40,440 nt of DNA, taken from the NCBI RefSeq assembly GCF_001949145.1, contig NW_019091362.1:1178335-1218774 (forward strand), in the 5' to 3' direction. Source of the stretch: Acanthaster planci. Its lineage: Eukaryota; Echinodermata; Asteroidea; Valvatida; Acanthasteridae. How positions within the stretch are numbered: the first letter of the stretch is position 1; each line of letters starts with the position of its first letter. Positions 12,501 through 22,262 of this stretch are shown one piece after another. The notes beneath the pieces are model-generated. The model did not search any database and was not told the DNA's origin. It was given only the letters and a program-made list of their open reading frames with translations. Made by a program: the position numbers and the translations under genes.

Positions 12501-15500
12501 GAAAGGCGTTCGCTGCCTCGCTAAGGGTATACCAGGAATGCCAGAAAGCGGTAATTGGCCAGATGTTATATAGCCCTGGCAGTTCAAACACCTTCTGTAT
12601 CCTTCCTCTGTGGTTTAATAAAAACCGGCTTAGCCTTGTTTCCGGCACAATGACTCTGAGCCTAATGTGTCGTAAAAATACAAAGTGGAAAAGCCGGGGG
12701 TGACGGTCAATTACTGCCCCACAACTTTTGCTAACAAACACGTTACTTGTAAGCCCGACGTCATTTTAAAAAGTCTGATTTTTTTTTCAATTCAATTCAT
12801 TCAATTCAGTTCAACAGCAACATTTATTTCCATAATGCCATGTATGGAATATGACGAAAATACATGTGGAAAATTATGACAACAAAATAAATTCAAGGAG
12901 AAAAGATGCAAAAATAAAGCAGACAAAAATGGAGGCATTTAATATCAGGCAGACTTGATCTTATGTAGACATGCCTTGAACAAAACAGGACAAAACGAGA
13001 CAATCGGACGGGACAAAACAACGGACAATACATTCTGTACGTAGGGCCTATGCGCAATAAAAGTAGGTCAGTACTTATTGTGTTGTTGAACGTGCCTTGG
13101 CCTGGGCTCTCGTATGCAATGAAGCAACCGGCGGCCATTTACGGTGCCAAATACAATTGGGCAATTCACAATTGTGCGCCTCCAAGAGTTTGCAACGAGT
13201 TGGTCAATCACGATGCGCGAAATATGTCGACCCAATGCGCATTTGGAAAGTGTCGACAGATTTCGCGCATTGTAATTGGCCAAACGCACTGCAAACTCTT
13301 GGAGGCGCAATATTGTGAATTGCCCGTATTATGATCATTGGCTCACTTGATTTTTTCCATGAACGATGTGGTCAACAATGATGAGCCTTTTTATTACCAA
13401 AGGCTCAGCTATGTAGGATGATTAAGGGCATTGCGATTCCAGACTTTTTATTTGACGTCTGTGTGGTAAAGGGCTAATCTCTTTCACAAAGGAAGGGCAG
13501 GTGTCGCAATGCATTGTGGGTGGGATATGGCCTCAACTGTGGATTTCATTGTGTACAGGTGTTATGCAAATCGAATTGAATCGAATCGAAAAAAAGAAAT
13601 CGTAGGGGAATAAAATCTTCATCCAAATCCAAAATGGGCCTAAACACAGCTGATAATAGCCGATCTTGAACATAAAAGCACCTTTTGGTTTGAATAATGC
13701 CCCCCTAAGGCGCCCGCTGTGGACCCTGATCCTTTCCACGTTCTTGCTCATGTACCATCTCTCGGAAGTCGCAGTAGCCTCCGGTTCAGCCGTTTGCAAT
13801 GCATCGGTGTCCAGATGTCCATAGTGCAAAGAGAGATTTACCGTCACTGGCTTCGTGACGTCTTTAACGAAGAAACGAGTGCCGAGTTTCTGACCTCGGA
13901 AAGGCTGCATGCTCCAGAACAGCCCCATTGATTCAGAACCTACTCGGAAAAAAATGAGGGGAGGGTCAAACCGTGTAATTAAAATAGTCTCCGTAAACGT
14001 GCACCGAGGTTCGATTCGAGTGATTTTCATTCAAGAATTGTCTGAAATATTGAGCAGGGGAAAGAGTGCATGTTATTCCCAAATAGTTTCCTGTGTCGGG
14101 GACAGAGATTTGAGACATTATAGACAGTAATCGTCGGTTAATACGTACATCAACAAAATGTCTATTTTTATATTATCTTTTAAAAGTTTCACATGTTATT
14201 CATTTCTAATGAAATTTAGGTACCTCTTGAGAGATCGTTGCTTTACAAAAGAAGCAGAAAGACATTTACCAGAAATTAGTTATTAGTTTGAGCAACCCAA
14301 GGCCTGTCTTAAGACCGGATGACTTGTAATAAGTTTACAGGGGCTGGTGATGGACCAGACTACAATACTGTTCACAAGAAAATAATAGGAGAAAGTTCAT
14401 ATCTTCGGGAGAAAGTCAATAAATATTTGCCATACCAGTGTACGTTCCGCCTAAGGAAGACTGCTTAGGGACCGAAACAACTCCGTCATCGTCGACTATG
14501 TAATGACCGTAACCTTCAAACATCACTTTTCTAAAGCGGGTTTCCACCTCAGAGACAGATCTGGTTGAACACAAACAGACAGGATCAAACTCTCTGAAGG
14601 AATATTATCGTCAGAACCATCAATAAATATCTAAGATCATTTGAATTTTCGATTGCGAAACAAACTGATGTTTTTCCTTTTTTTCCCTCTCTGCTAGGAG
14701 TTTTCATTTGATTGCAGGGAATAACTTCATTCCAAATCAGCAATGCAACACTGCGAAGAGAGAGTGGATTGATGTCGGGTATTAATTTTCGACGGAAACT
14801 TATTGATGTTCTGCAGGCTATAGGTACAATTGCTCCATAGGGTTGAGTGTATAAAACTAAACCACTTGTCATCTTATTTCGTAATTGAAAAATGGAAAGC
14901 AAAGCCAAGGCCATATTGACGACACAGTACAAGTACTTATGGATGCACTTATTAAATAAACATGAATATGGCCAGATGAAACAATGCATGCAACTGCAAA
15001 TTAAAACGAAGCCTGGCATTATGCGGTTCAAATAAGGTGACTCGTACCGCAAGTTAATACATTAATGCCATTTTTAAAATTGCTCTGTAAGTTGATAGAG
15101 ACATAAGAAAATGTCATAAAATATCATTCTTATATTTATCTTCATTTTTCATATAGTTGGCCCGTGCATTTAAAAATTATGCTATGGAAACGAAAATTGC
15201 GTTCTGTTACAATAACTACAACTGAATGCGTGCATGTATGAAAAAATACGTCCGTAACCCCACGAAGCGATCTTCACCGATTACAGAGAAACTTGAGGCC
15301 TACCATCTCGCAAAATCAAAAACTTGAATATTCCAGACCATGGTGTTTTTTTTCATATAGTTCAACTCTATTTCCACGGTGACCAAAGTATCCCTTTCGT
15401 TGCTCTTCCGCGGCAGGTGCATTTAGAATTGGCATTCATCGGTTAAATCAATTAACATCAGTAAGTTTCGTCATTTTCAAATTGTATTGGATGTTAAAAA

Positions 15501-18500
15501 ATATTTTTTCAGAGCTTTTTTTTATTGCCCTAAGCCATTTGTGTTATACTTTACATTATACAGTATGCTATTTGGTTTATTTTTATGCACAAGGCAAGTA
15601 TGAAGCTGCACGAAGGAAAAAGCACATGAACAATGGACAAATATATGAATACCATGCATGCATGCAGACGTCGACTCCATCGACCTTATAATGTAATTAA
15701 AATGTTACTGTCATTAATACACTTCGTTAAGTATGTAGAAAAGCAGATACTGAAGTATGGTTCATAAGCAGAATATTTTCAAATTAACATTGACCTTTTA
15801 AATCTATTCTGTAGAGCAAAAGAGCGTTTTAATTAAGCAAACATCATTCCCTTATTAGTTTGATTGTGAAGCGGAAATTAGTTTACTTTCCGGCGAGTTC
15901 CTACGTCATGCTGTTTGCTTTTATAATATATATATATTAACGAATGTCAGCAGAATGTGAGAGGCCTCCGGGAGGTCCTTTATCGCGGTGCCTCGTTATC
16001 TAGTGCGCCTCCGGAGGTCTCCTTCAGTTTGGGCGGCGCCTCAAATACAGAGTTCCCCCGGGGAAATAAAAGCATGAATGGAAAGTTTATTTTTTAGCAT
16101 AGTTTAGGTATGCAGAAAACCCTATAGGGTCTGTTGCAAACAGAAATAGAACGTCTTGGGGTTTTTTCAGTACGGAGCGTAGGCCTACAAACCTTACTCC
16201 ATGGAAGGTAGTGTTGCGCACCCGCAAATCTTGGAATTCTAGCGCCCCGTAGTTTTACTCGTTCTCGGTCCTTGCATTTGTCAGGGTCTCTTATTTAGCT
16301 CAGCTATGCATTGTGGAAATGTAGTAGAGACGCTAATTTTGTATTACGTTATTCATGCTGTACTGGCGTGATGGCGTGTTCCTTCACTCCTTTGTCCTTG
16401 TGTTTTCTCTGCTCAGTTTTGGCATGTCAAAATTCCCCTCCATGTGGCTGCATGCGTGGTTGGGCATGGTAAGGTTCCCTGGAATACTAATGTCCAGAAA
16501 CCTCAAACTTTGTAATTGTCAATCATTCGCCACAGATGACCGGGTAAGCACTTTCACGCACCCGGCTCTACACTTTGTACACGTGACTTCTTATTCTGTA
16601 TTTTACCTTTTTACACACGACACTTAGATTCTTGCACACGACTCTAGCAGGAAGTCATGTGACCCTTTGAAATGGAAGATTTTCATTGGTTGAGCTGTTC
16701 AGCGACGCTCATATTTTATTAATTCCTAAGCCTCTAGAATCCTATAAATAGAGCAGATTTTCCTCAGTTTGTCGGGTTCGTTGTTGCGAGAGCGGAACCT
16801 AACGTAGTGCGGCAGTTGGACCCTTTCCGAGAGAAGTGCGATAGTAACCATTCTTATGGCGAAGAAATGTAACCATATGAATGGCCAGCTTAGCTTGGAC
16901 CAATGCGAGAGCGGTACGAATTAGCCCAGGGTGCTAGTGAGAGTCGTAGCGGCCCGTCACCGCTACGTCCGAACCGACTGCCGGGCGAGACACCCCGCGT
17001 GTCCCTCGCCACCCTTGTCCTGCTAACTAGCCCTGTCCTCCCCGTCTCTACGCTGAGCCAATGGTACATAGTGCGGCGATCTTATCATTGCGCTCATCAC
17101 GTTGCTGTCTGAGCGGCAGTGTGGTCGGTACATACCGGCGCTGGCCCCATCCAGCCCTTGCTAGTCACCTTGGTGGTCCGGGACAGCTCCCACCACGGCC
17201 CGGCCCGATGAGTGTAGCCTAGCTGTGTGATGCTACACACACGTACCGTACCCACCCCGTCTGACTTGCATTCCCAATGGTCCTGCCAAACTGTAGTTTA
17301 GTTACACTCGTATATAACTTCGCCTCTCTATAACTTTGCCTTTTGTGTGTTGTATTATGTTAAGCTACACCTTCTTCAAACCCACATTGAACTTTGATGA
17401 AGAGAAGTGAGAGCAATAAACCAACCATACAGTTTGACTGTCACCTAAACCCCTTGTTTCATGTCCACCTTTTAACAAATTGTTGACCCCAAATATCACA
17501 TCCCGTAGACACTAATGAAGTCCATGCTACCATCGACTTGATATTTAGGGAACGCAACAATATTAATGGGGCCTTGGGGGATCTGTGTACGCATAATCAT
17601 CAGACAAAGGTTACTTCGCCCGTTGTCTCCTGATAAAATAATACACAGCAGTGTAGCAAGTGCTGTTCCTGTCCTACCTCAGCCGTCTGTCCAGTGCTGC
17701 TTTTTTCAGCAGATGTCACCAGATGGTACGGCCGAAGTTGGCCATGCGTAATAATAATAAATCATCTTTTCTAATTCCACTCTTCATGAGGTAGTCCATG
17801 AAATAGACAGAATACGGTGAGCAACGGGTGGCAGTGGACTACACTGTAAAATACCGTTAAAATGAGCAGTATGTACTGTATTTTTGTAACATTTATCTAC
17901 TGTCAACTTCGTTTATGTACACGTATTTACTGTGCTTTTGTGAATGCGGAACATTACTGTACATTTATCAGTAATGTTTTACGGTGTAAGCTTTGACCTC
18001 AATTTGCATATCGACACAAATGGGGCTTGCTACTTTTGCCGACTACTTTTGTGGTTTCCATTCTTTACGCAAGTATTTGAGATTAGTCTGACAAAATGTT
18101 TGTGCTTTTTGGATGTAGTTTTACACGTAAATGCGTACGAATGCCTAACAGATAAATCGAACGTGAAAATGAAAAATCTTACTTTTTCATGTTCCAACCA
18201 CGAGAGCACTTCCTCACCGTAGCCACGATGATTGGCATCCAGTCGTGCGCGAAGTGATCTCATTAATTTGCGCATTTTAGAAAGCCCGGTCATTTTGGTT
18301 TTCACGAACTGACACCAATCTTAACGTCACCACTAAAAACGACTTTTCATTGAAATTTTATGCATGCATCTACGGATGGACTAAATTCTTGTCAAACTTG
18401 TCGAAGTATTGTTTTAAACGTTGTACTGTTTTAACGAGAGTGGGTGCCACTTCGTGAAAACGAAAATCAGTCAGTTTCGCGTCAGCGTCCAATATGTGCG

Positions 18501-19487
18501 CGTACCACCGGGTGTTAGTTCGTGGAACCGAAATTGTTGATAACGCGGTTATCACGAACTGACATGCACCCACTTGCAGGTTATTGTCAGTTCGTGGTGT
18601 CGGCGCATACCATGTCAGTGCACATTAAGAATGTATATAAAGTTCTGCCGTGGTCAAGGCTTCTGAAGACGACGTATGTGTATTTTATACGTAATTATAT
18701 TTGAGCTGTTAAAGATTAACATGAATTAGAGAATCCATTATCAACAGAACGTATATCTAAATACGCATGCACTATGTAGAATGAACCCGTATTGAATGAA
18801 AAGGGCAACGTGCTTTGTCTAATGTCTCCATGACATTAATGTAAATAATTGACTTAAGTCACTGTTGATTTTACGGTTAATTACTGTCCAACTCAATGAC
18901 GGCGCTTTACCGTAAAAAAAATTACTTTAAATCATTAACAGTACACTACTGGCGCCCGTGCTGTCAGTAAAGTACTGTGAGAATTTACAGTGAAAAAACT
19001 ACAGTGTAGCCTACTTTGGAGGGGGAGGGGTCCAGCAAAATGTACCCTTTGGAAACTTGTGAAAAAAAGAACAGAAAAGAAGAAAGGATGGCCTGTCGGC
19101 TGGCAAACTATCATACCTAAACATGACTGGTCATGAAAACAGATTACTTGTCAGTTACAACAGACCAATGTAGTACAGGCACCAGCCAGTGAAATTCAAT
19201 ATTCCACAAGTTTACGAAATATCGCCTCAAAAAGGCAAACACCCTGAATCAGCCAGAAGGGATGATAGAAAACAATGGTACCTCATGTCACACCAATCTA
19301 ATCTCCCATTTGAAGATAAAGGAAAATATTGCTGGTGTACAAGTGAGGCCGGAGTGTATGTTCCTTACCTGATAGTCACTGGGCTATAAGTCTTCAGTCC
19401 GGTCGCTTGGATTGCCACTTTGGTATCAATCAAGGATGTAGAAGGGGTGACGATCAAACGTGCCAGTTTACTGACTTTTGATATCAT
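3445..19487 (-). CDS. BAAT/ACOT-family acyl-CoA thioesterase or acyltransferase, nine exons, complete
   Basis: Joined exons (minus strand, 5' to 3'): 19487-19369, 14560-14436, 13939-13682, 11921-11755, 8688-8572, 7278-7193, 7028-6917, 5628-5421, 3560-3445. All have GT/AG boundaries and matching phases, giving 435 residues. Family enzymes hydrolyse acyl-CoA or transfer the acyl group to an amino acid. Residues 1 to about 168 form the N-terminal beta domain ([11 protein letters not shown] at about 84). The rest is the alpha/beta-hydrolase domain ([11 protein letters not shown] at about 170). The triad is S246 in GVSTG, D345 in GEAD and H379 in AGHLIE. The D-to-H spacing of 34 equals that of human BAAT (D328, H362). 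The nucleophile is Ser as in ACOTs, not Cys as in human BAAT, so I infer thioesterase activity. The C-terminus NTAS is not a peroxisomal PTS1 signal, suggesting a cytosolic enzyme. The length is normal for the family. Exact orthology is unclear. Confidence 0.92.
3621..4296. repeat. Direct duplication inside intron 8, copy 1
   Basis: Nearly identical to 4325-5028, offset by 704 bases at the left. Both start at ATTACTTAGACAGC and end at TTTGAAATACAAAAAA. Differences are scattered substitutions and a short insertion in copy 2 near 4708-4740. Copy 1 is followed by an N at 4297 and a short TGAA array (4298-4319). Either a recent tandem duplication or two haplotypes assembled side by side. Confidence 0.9.
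4298..4319. repeat. (TGAA)n microsatellite next to an ambiguous base
   Basis: About five TGAA units immediately follow the N at 4297, between the two direct copies. It is absent at the corresponding right end of copy 2. Confidence 0.85.
4325..5028. repeat. Direct duplication inside intron 8, copy 2
   Basis: Second copy of the 3621-4296 segment. It carries an extra stretch including TGACGTCACGTG near 4708 that copy 1 lacks. The duplication is confined to the intron, so the coding sequence is unaffected. Confidence 0.9.
5421..5628 (-). CDS. BAAT/ACOT-like gene, exon 8, catalytic Asp and His (residues 329-398)
   Basis: Encodes [16 protein letters not shown] with catalytic D345, a helix [12 protein letters not shown], and [14 protein letters not shown] with catalytic H379. 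These are hallmark motifs of the family. The acceptor is CACGTACAG and the donor TACG|GTAAAT (phase 0 to phase 1). Confidence 0.93.
5777..6176. mobile_element. Rearranged hAT-like MITE, CACGGACGT family, copy 2
   Basis: A 400-bp relative of the 1546-1796 element in the opposite orientation. Both outer ends are CACGGACGT-type termini, flanked by CATGATAT (5769-5776) and CATGATAC (6177-6184), a 7-of-8 match to an 8-bp target duplication. An additional internal terminus (ATATACGTCCGT, about 6007-6018) shows that the left arm is duplicated in inverted form, so three termini sit in one insertion. Confidence 0.75.
6917..7028 (-). CDS. BAAT/ACOT-like gene, exon 7 (residues 292-328)
   Basis: The acceptor is TTTATAAAG and the donor AAG|GTAATA. 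The phases fit the neighbours (2 in, 0 out). It encodes a variable linker starting [14 protein letters not shown], in the family's poorly conserved region between the INGS segment and the catalytic Asp strand. Support is from splice sites and phase more than from similarity. Confidence 0.7.
7193..7278 (-). CDS. BAAT/ACOT-like gene, exon 6 (residues 263-291)
   Basis: Encodes [13 protein letters not shown], matching the family's V-x-INGS segment after the nucleophile elbow, then a basic stretch. The acceptor is ACATGGAG and the donor is a consensus TTAA|GTAAGT. The exon ends in phase 2. Confidence 0.85.
7279..8571. other. Intron 5 of the BAAT/ACOT-like gene
   Basis: No further exon is needed, because the phases of exons 5 and 6 join directly. 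I see no recognisable mobile element here, only a T-rich tract near 8530-8550. Confidence 0.5.
8572..8688 (-). CDS. BAAT/ACOT-like gene, exon 5, nucleophile elbow (residues 224-262)
   Basis: Encodes [12 protein letters not shown] followed by [17 protein letters not shown], the nucleophile elbow GxSxG with S246. The acceptor is AAATGTAG and the donor AAAAG|GTAAGG, phase 0 on both sides. It is separated from exon 4 by an intron that hosts the Penelope-like element. Confidence 0.93.
8988..9000. repeat. Left target-site duplication of the Penelope-like element
   Basis: ACATAATAAGCAG here recurs exactly at 11450-11462, on the other side of the retroelement. Confidence 0.8.
9010..9408 (-). repeat. 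Inverted terminal copy, left arm of the Penelope-like element
   Basis: The reverse complement matches 11070-11450 with scattered substitutions and small indels. It includes sequence corresponding to the C-terminal end of the endonuclease frame. Confidence 0.88.
9529..10535 (+). pseudogene. Penelope-type reverse transcriptase, broken
   Basis: Recognisable pieces in order: [14 protein letters not shown] (about 9574-9620), then PKIHKP just after an in-frame TAG at 9810, then [25 protein letters not shown] (about 10213), and the active-site box as YALDDTF (about 10309-10328), where the family usually has YVDD. Breaks include the stop at 9810, a frame change between about 9900 and 9960, TAA at 10192, another frame change before 10277, and a deletion that joins HPNI directly to [12 protein letters not shown]. 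No functional enzyme can be made. Confidence 0.88.
10817..11160 (+). pseudogene. GIY-YIG-like endonuclease of the Penelope-like element, degenerate
   Basis: The frame from 10817 contains [19 protein letters not shown] and KEH, matching the second half of the GIY-YIG nuclease core of Penelope-like elements. The upstream GVY-type strand and first Cys are altered (GVGRTPYEC). An in-frame TGA lies at 11024-11026, with related sequence continuing to about 11160. Confidence 0.82.
11070..11450 (+). repeat. Inverted terminal copy, right arm of the Penelope-like element
   Basis: Partner of 9010-9408 in the opposite orientation. It carries the end of the endonuclease frame and the 3' tail of the element. 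Confidence 0.88.
11450..11462. repeat. Right target-site duplication of the Penelope-like element
   Basis: Repeats ACATAATAAGCAG from 8988-9000. The first A may belong to the element, making the duplication 12 or 13 bp. Confidence 0.8.
11755..11921 (-). CDS. BAAT/ACOT-like gene, exon 4 (residues 169-223)
   Basis: Encodes [20 protein letters not shown], then YEDLP and LEYFK, the first strand and helix of the hydrolase fold. The acceptor is CTTGTGCAG, chosen over an AG 19 bases upstream because only this one keeps the phase-1 frame from exon 3 and restores the usual G-x-GPFPG junction. The donor is AAG|GTACAT. Confidence 0.92.
11981..12613. mobile_element. Terminal-inverted-repeat element, CATAGAGGAAGG family, copy 1
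   Basis: An element of about 633 bp. The left end reads CATAGAGGAAGGACACAG and the right end ATCCTTCCTCTGTGG, its diverged reverse complement. Interior and both ends match the copy at 24607-25884. It has no coding sequence. It sits in intron 3 of the BAAT/ACOT-like gene, just upstream of exon 4. Confidence 0.75.
12776..13030. repeat. AT-rich repeat tail-like stretch
   Basis: TTCAATTCAATTCATTC-type units, then an A-rich, C-poor stretch with ACAAAAC/ACGGAC units. It looks like the 3' tail of a non-LTR element or SINE, but no body is recognisable. Confidence 0.35.
13159..13325. mobile_element. Palindromic MITE, GGGCAATTCAC family
   Basis: The two arms are near-perfect reverse complements: GGGCAATTCACAAT..GCGCCTCCAAGAGTTTGCA on the left and TGCAAACTCTTGGAGGCGC..GTGAATTGCCC on the right, around a short centre near 13240. 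Flanking sequence (CGGCGGCCATTTACGGTGCC at 13129, and AAGGGCATTGCGATTCCAGA with GACGTCTGTG at 13424-13464) resembles the CACGGACGT MITE family, so it probably inserted into an older copy of that family. Confidence 0.75.
13682..13939 (-). CDS. BAAT/ACOT-like gene, exon 3 (residues 83-168)
   Basis: The acceptor is CGAGTAG and the donor AAAAG|GTGCTT (phase 1 to phase 1). It encodes [24 protein letters not shown], the ERWYM motif and [14 protein letters not shown]. All are landmarks of the family in the expected order, ending at the junction to the hydrolase domain. Confidence 0.92.
14436..14560 (-). CDS. BAAT/ACOT-like gene, exon 2 (residues 41-82)
   Basis: The acceptor is TTCAACCAG and the donor ACTG|GTATGG (phase 2 to phase 1). 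It encodes the middle of the N-terminal domain, with [11 protein letters not shown] followed by SLGGTYTG. These match the family pattern of a polar strand, a D-rich turn and the GGSF/Y-TG segment that precedes the xMGL motif. Confidence 0.88.
14561..16653. other. Left part of intron 1, no gene seen
   Basis: No supported exon. A pair of GC-rich imperfect palindromes (GGCCTCCGGGAGGTCC near 15963, GCGCCTCCGGAGGTC near 16005) follows a TA array at 15925-15938. Poly-T tracts are common. Confidence 0.4.
16654..17477 (+). mobile_element. Possible solo LTR or relic promoter unit
   Basis: The plus strand has an inverted CCAAT box (CATTGG, about 16683), CCTATAAATAG (about 16740), a GC-rich transcribed-like part, and GCAATAAACC at about 17412. 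The block can be read from TGTGACC to TTTTAACA and is followed by GTTGACCCC, which resembles the start of an LTR-element leader. No matching partner LTR, coding region or 5-bp target duplication was found in the window. It could instead be a promoter of an unrecognised non-coding transcript. Confidence 0.35.
17842..19006. mobile_element. TA-flanked element with ACTGTA termini and internal TTCGTG array
   Basis: About 1165 bp between TA dinucleotides (17840-17841 and 19007-19008). The left end CACTGTAAAA is mirrored by TACAGTG on the right. Both subterminal regions are dense in TTACTGT/ACAGTAA and TTTACGGT units. The centre (18300-18600) carries five related sites of the form CACGAACTGAC or its complement. 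There is no transposase frame. TA duplication suggests a Tc1/mariner-type MITE, but the class is inferred. Confidence 0.6.
19369..19487 (-). CDS. BAAT/ACOT-like gene, exon 1 (residues 1-40)
   Basis: Starts at ATG 19487-19485 and encodes the start of the N-terminal beta domain, with the family pattern of a hydrophobic strand, TP, a D, then VAIQATGL and VTIR. The donor is ATCAG|GTAAGG. The exon ends in phase 2, and the AGA arginine codon is completed by exon 2. The frame is open further upstream but contains no other ATG up to the predicted transcription start. Confidence 0.85.
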
Positions 19488-19618
19488 CTTAACTTTAGAT
19501 GGGGCAGAGGGACGCAAAGTGTATGAAGTCTGTATGGTATCGCAGGTCGCCAGTGGAGATGCTCGTGGTGTGATTATCACACTAATCAACTGCAGCTTCA
19601 GGTGCGACTGGTTCGGCT

Positions 19619-19626
19619 CTTTTATA
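19619..19626 (-). promoter_or_regulatory. TATA box of the BAAT/ACOT-like gene
   Basis: The minus strand reads TATAAAAG here, about 130 bases upstream of the first ATG at 19487. A start about 30 bases downstream would give a leader of roughly 100 bases with no upstream ATG, which supports that ATG as the true start. Confidence 0.6.
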
Positions 19627-22260
19627 CGTCAAATGCCACTCTGCTTCTGGGAGGTTGCGTACGCATAAAGGGAAAATTATAATTTTGCACGTATGCAAAT
19701 AATGCAAAAGATGCAAGCCGTCCTCTGAAAATGAACATAAACAGGGGTTTTGTATTTCAGCAGGTTTTTTTAAATAAATACATTTCGATTTTCGTATAGG
19801 ATACGCAGTTTGTGTACCAGGGAATGTAAGCCGTTTTATTGGAGCGAGGTGTTTAAATTGTAGTTGCAAAATTCACTTGTCACTTGTTCAACGTAACTGA
19901 TGAGTCATTTTATTGGGTGCCACCCGGTCACTCTTATGTATCGCTGAAATAAATCTTTATTTCTTGCTTTCCATCCTTCTTTCTCAATTTGTTTCTCAGA
20001 CATGCCCTGCAGCTTTTCTCCTTAACTTTGAAGATAAATTGGCCATGATCCCAAACGGTGTATAACTCTGACGTCATCATGACAACATCGGGGGTCAAAT
20101 TACAATCAATTGAAATCTGATATTTTCTAATCTTTAAAAATCCCTATTAGGCCGTCATTTTGTCCTGAACGTACAACCACTCACTCTTAATGTGGCGGTT
20201 TTTGCCCACCCAACAATATTTATTATCCTCCCACGGGTTCGAGGGGCTATAAACGTAGGAGGGGGAACTATCACGAACGGGGAACTGTTATTCACCTGCC
20301 CGTTTGTCGGCAGTATACAGATGGGCAAGCATTAGACAGTTCTCTGCCTAACACAAGTTACTGAAGCGAAGGGGGACACCCAAGTGCAATAAACAACTCC
20401 CAGCTGGTTTATACTGGTCCTCTCTTTCAATAGGCACAACACAAATAATGAGAAAGGTTCACTAATAAACACACCAGTATCAAGTGCCCCGAAGCTTACT
20501 AAAGGTTCATTACTCTTGAGGGCGAGGGTTACTTCGGCACCTTTATGCAAATTACCTAAGCCTCTCTCAATACCAACCCAATACGTGTAGCGCACCTCAC
20601 AGCGGAGAATTATCAACAGTCTCAGCATGTCCACTGTATAAACCGCAATTATTATCGCACATTACTATAATTATGTGACCACAGGTTAGTTATTTTCTCT
20701 ACTAACATATCTTATGGATCGACAAGGTCAAGGAGCTCTCTGTAAACCTCTTTGATCATAGACAATAGATCACGCAGACTAAACCTCGCTATGCCGTTAC
20801 CGAATTACCGGCCGGTTGAACAATATCGCCCGTCTGATTACTGATCTCTCAGCCTAATACGACCCAACATACATGAGAAACACTCAACTCGATTCTAATA
20901 AAATCCCGAGCACTATATGTTTCACTTTGGCTCAGCAAAGAAGACTTTACCCTCACGGTAAATTTCTTCCGAAGGCTCCTCTTTACACACCAGCCAGCCT
21001 GCCCCCGTTCAGTAGGCCTAGTAGAACGAGTACACTTTGGCTCCCCAAACCAAAGCCAACAACTACTAAGCTAATCTCATAACCTCCCTACTCGGACGGA
21101 GGTTTTACGGTTCAAGAGTATAACCCTCTCATCAATGGAACCCACGTCGCTTAATTACCTTGCCAAACTTCCACAGCGTTGTGTATGTTTGACGTCTAAA
21201 GCCCTTTTCGCACGACGCCCAAAAATCGCAAGGCTTGAGACACAATTTCGGGGCGGGAATTGTTTTCTTTACAAACCGCGACCATATCCTTTCACACGGC
21301 ACCGTGTAACATTTTGCAAGCATTCCTTGAGACGCGAACGCTTAGAATGTTATTAGACTCACCGCCCCTAACGGCTTGTTCCATCATATTCATAGAGCCC
21401 GAAAGTAAAAAGTCACGCAGCGAGCTTCTGGAACCCTTGCGCGGTCCTCCTATGGGGATTTTACGTTGGGCCGTCCTATCACGTTCGATAATTTTTGGAA
21501 GAACAATTCCCAACTGAAACTACCCCATGAAACATTCATGTTGGAATTTTAACTTTGTCTTCCTCAAGTAATATTTAGGAAAAGTTACATTGAGATATGT
21601 AAAAACGAATTTTCTTAACGACCTTTCACTTCCAGCGATATCGTGCCCATGGTTTCCATGTTCGTGCACGTTTGTTTTCACTGCTTGTGCTCACGTGAAA
21701 ACGAAATTGCACAACGTTGCAAAAATTTACCTACTTGCAGTCGATGGGTTCCAGATTCCGTTGAGTTGACTTCATGCAGTTGTTGTCAGCAAAGGTTAGA
21801 TAAAAGATTAGAATCTTTCGTAATTGAAGTAGAATATTGCTTTAGGTTTACTACTTATAAATTATAAGACTGTTTTAGATATTTTGATGTGTTTTTATTT
21901 CAGTTTTTACCGACGGAGTACCATAAAATTTCAAACCGTAAATGTTAAACTAGTGTCCGAGACTGACGCATTACACTGTTTTCATGTATTTTAAATTTTC
22001 GGAACTAACGGGTACATTTTTGGCAGGATATTTCTCTTTTAGGTCAGGTGATTTTTTAGTTGCTATAAATTGATATACTAGCAAATATTTTCCAAAGCCC
22101 CTTTTCCAAGTGGGATTTTTAAGAAGTAACCGAACGAAAACAATTACAAATTCTAAAATCTTTGCACATTATTTTTCCTATCCAAGGGTTCCGGAAGCGC
22201 GCCATCAGAGGTCAACTTTCAGGCTCTATTCAAGTTGAAACCGAAAATGCATGATAATAC
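19627..22260. other. Upstream region of the BAAT/ACOT-like gene, no gene supported
   Basis: The promoter region is expected near 19620-19800. Beyond that are scattered AATAAA-like and TATA-like words (for example GGCTATAAACG near 20246), two similar short blocks (TTTGGCTCAGC near 20931, TTTGGCTCCCC near 21036), and short open frames with no recognisable product. Confidence 0.4.
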
Positions 22261-22262
22261 GA

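Noticed and set aside
13533-14030. A single 165-codon minus-strand gene
   Set aside because: The conserved part is exon 3 of the BAAT/ACOT-like gene (13682-13939). The ends of the frame are intron read-through.
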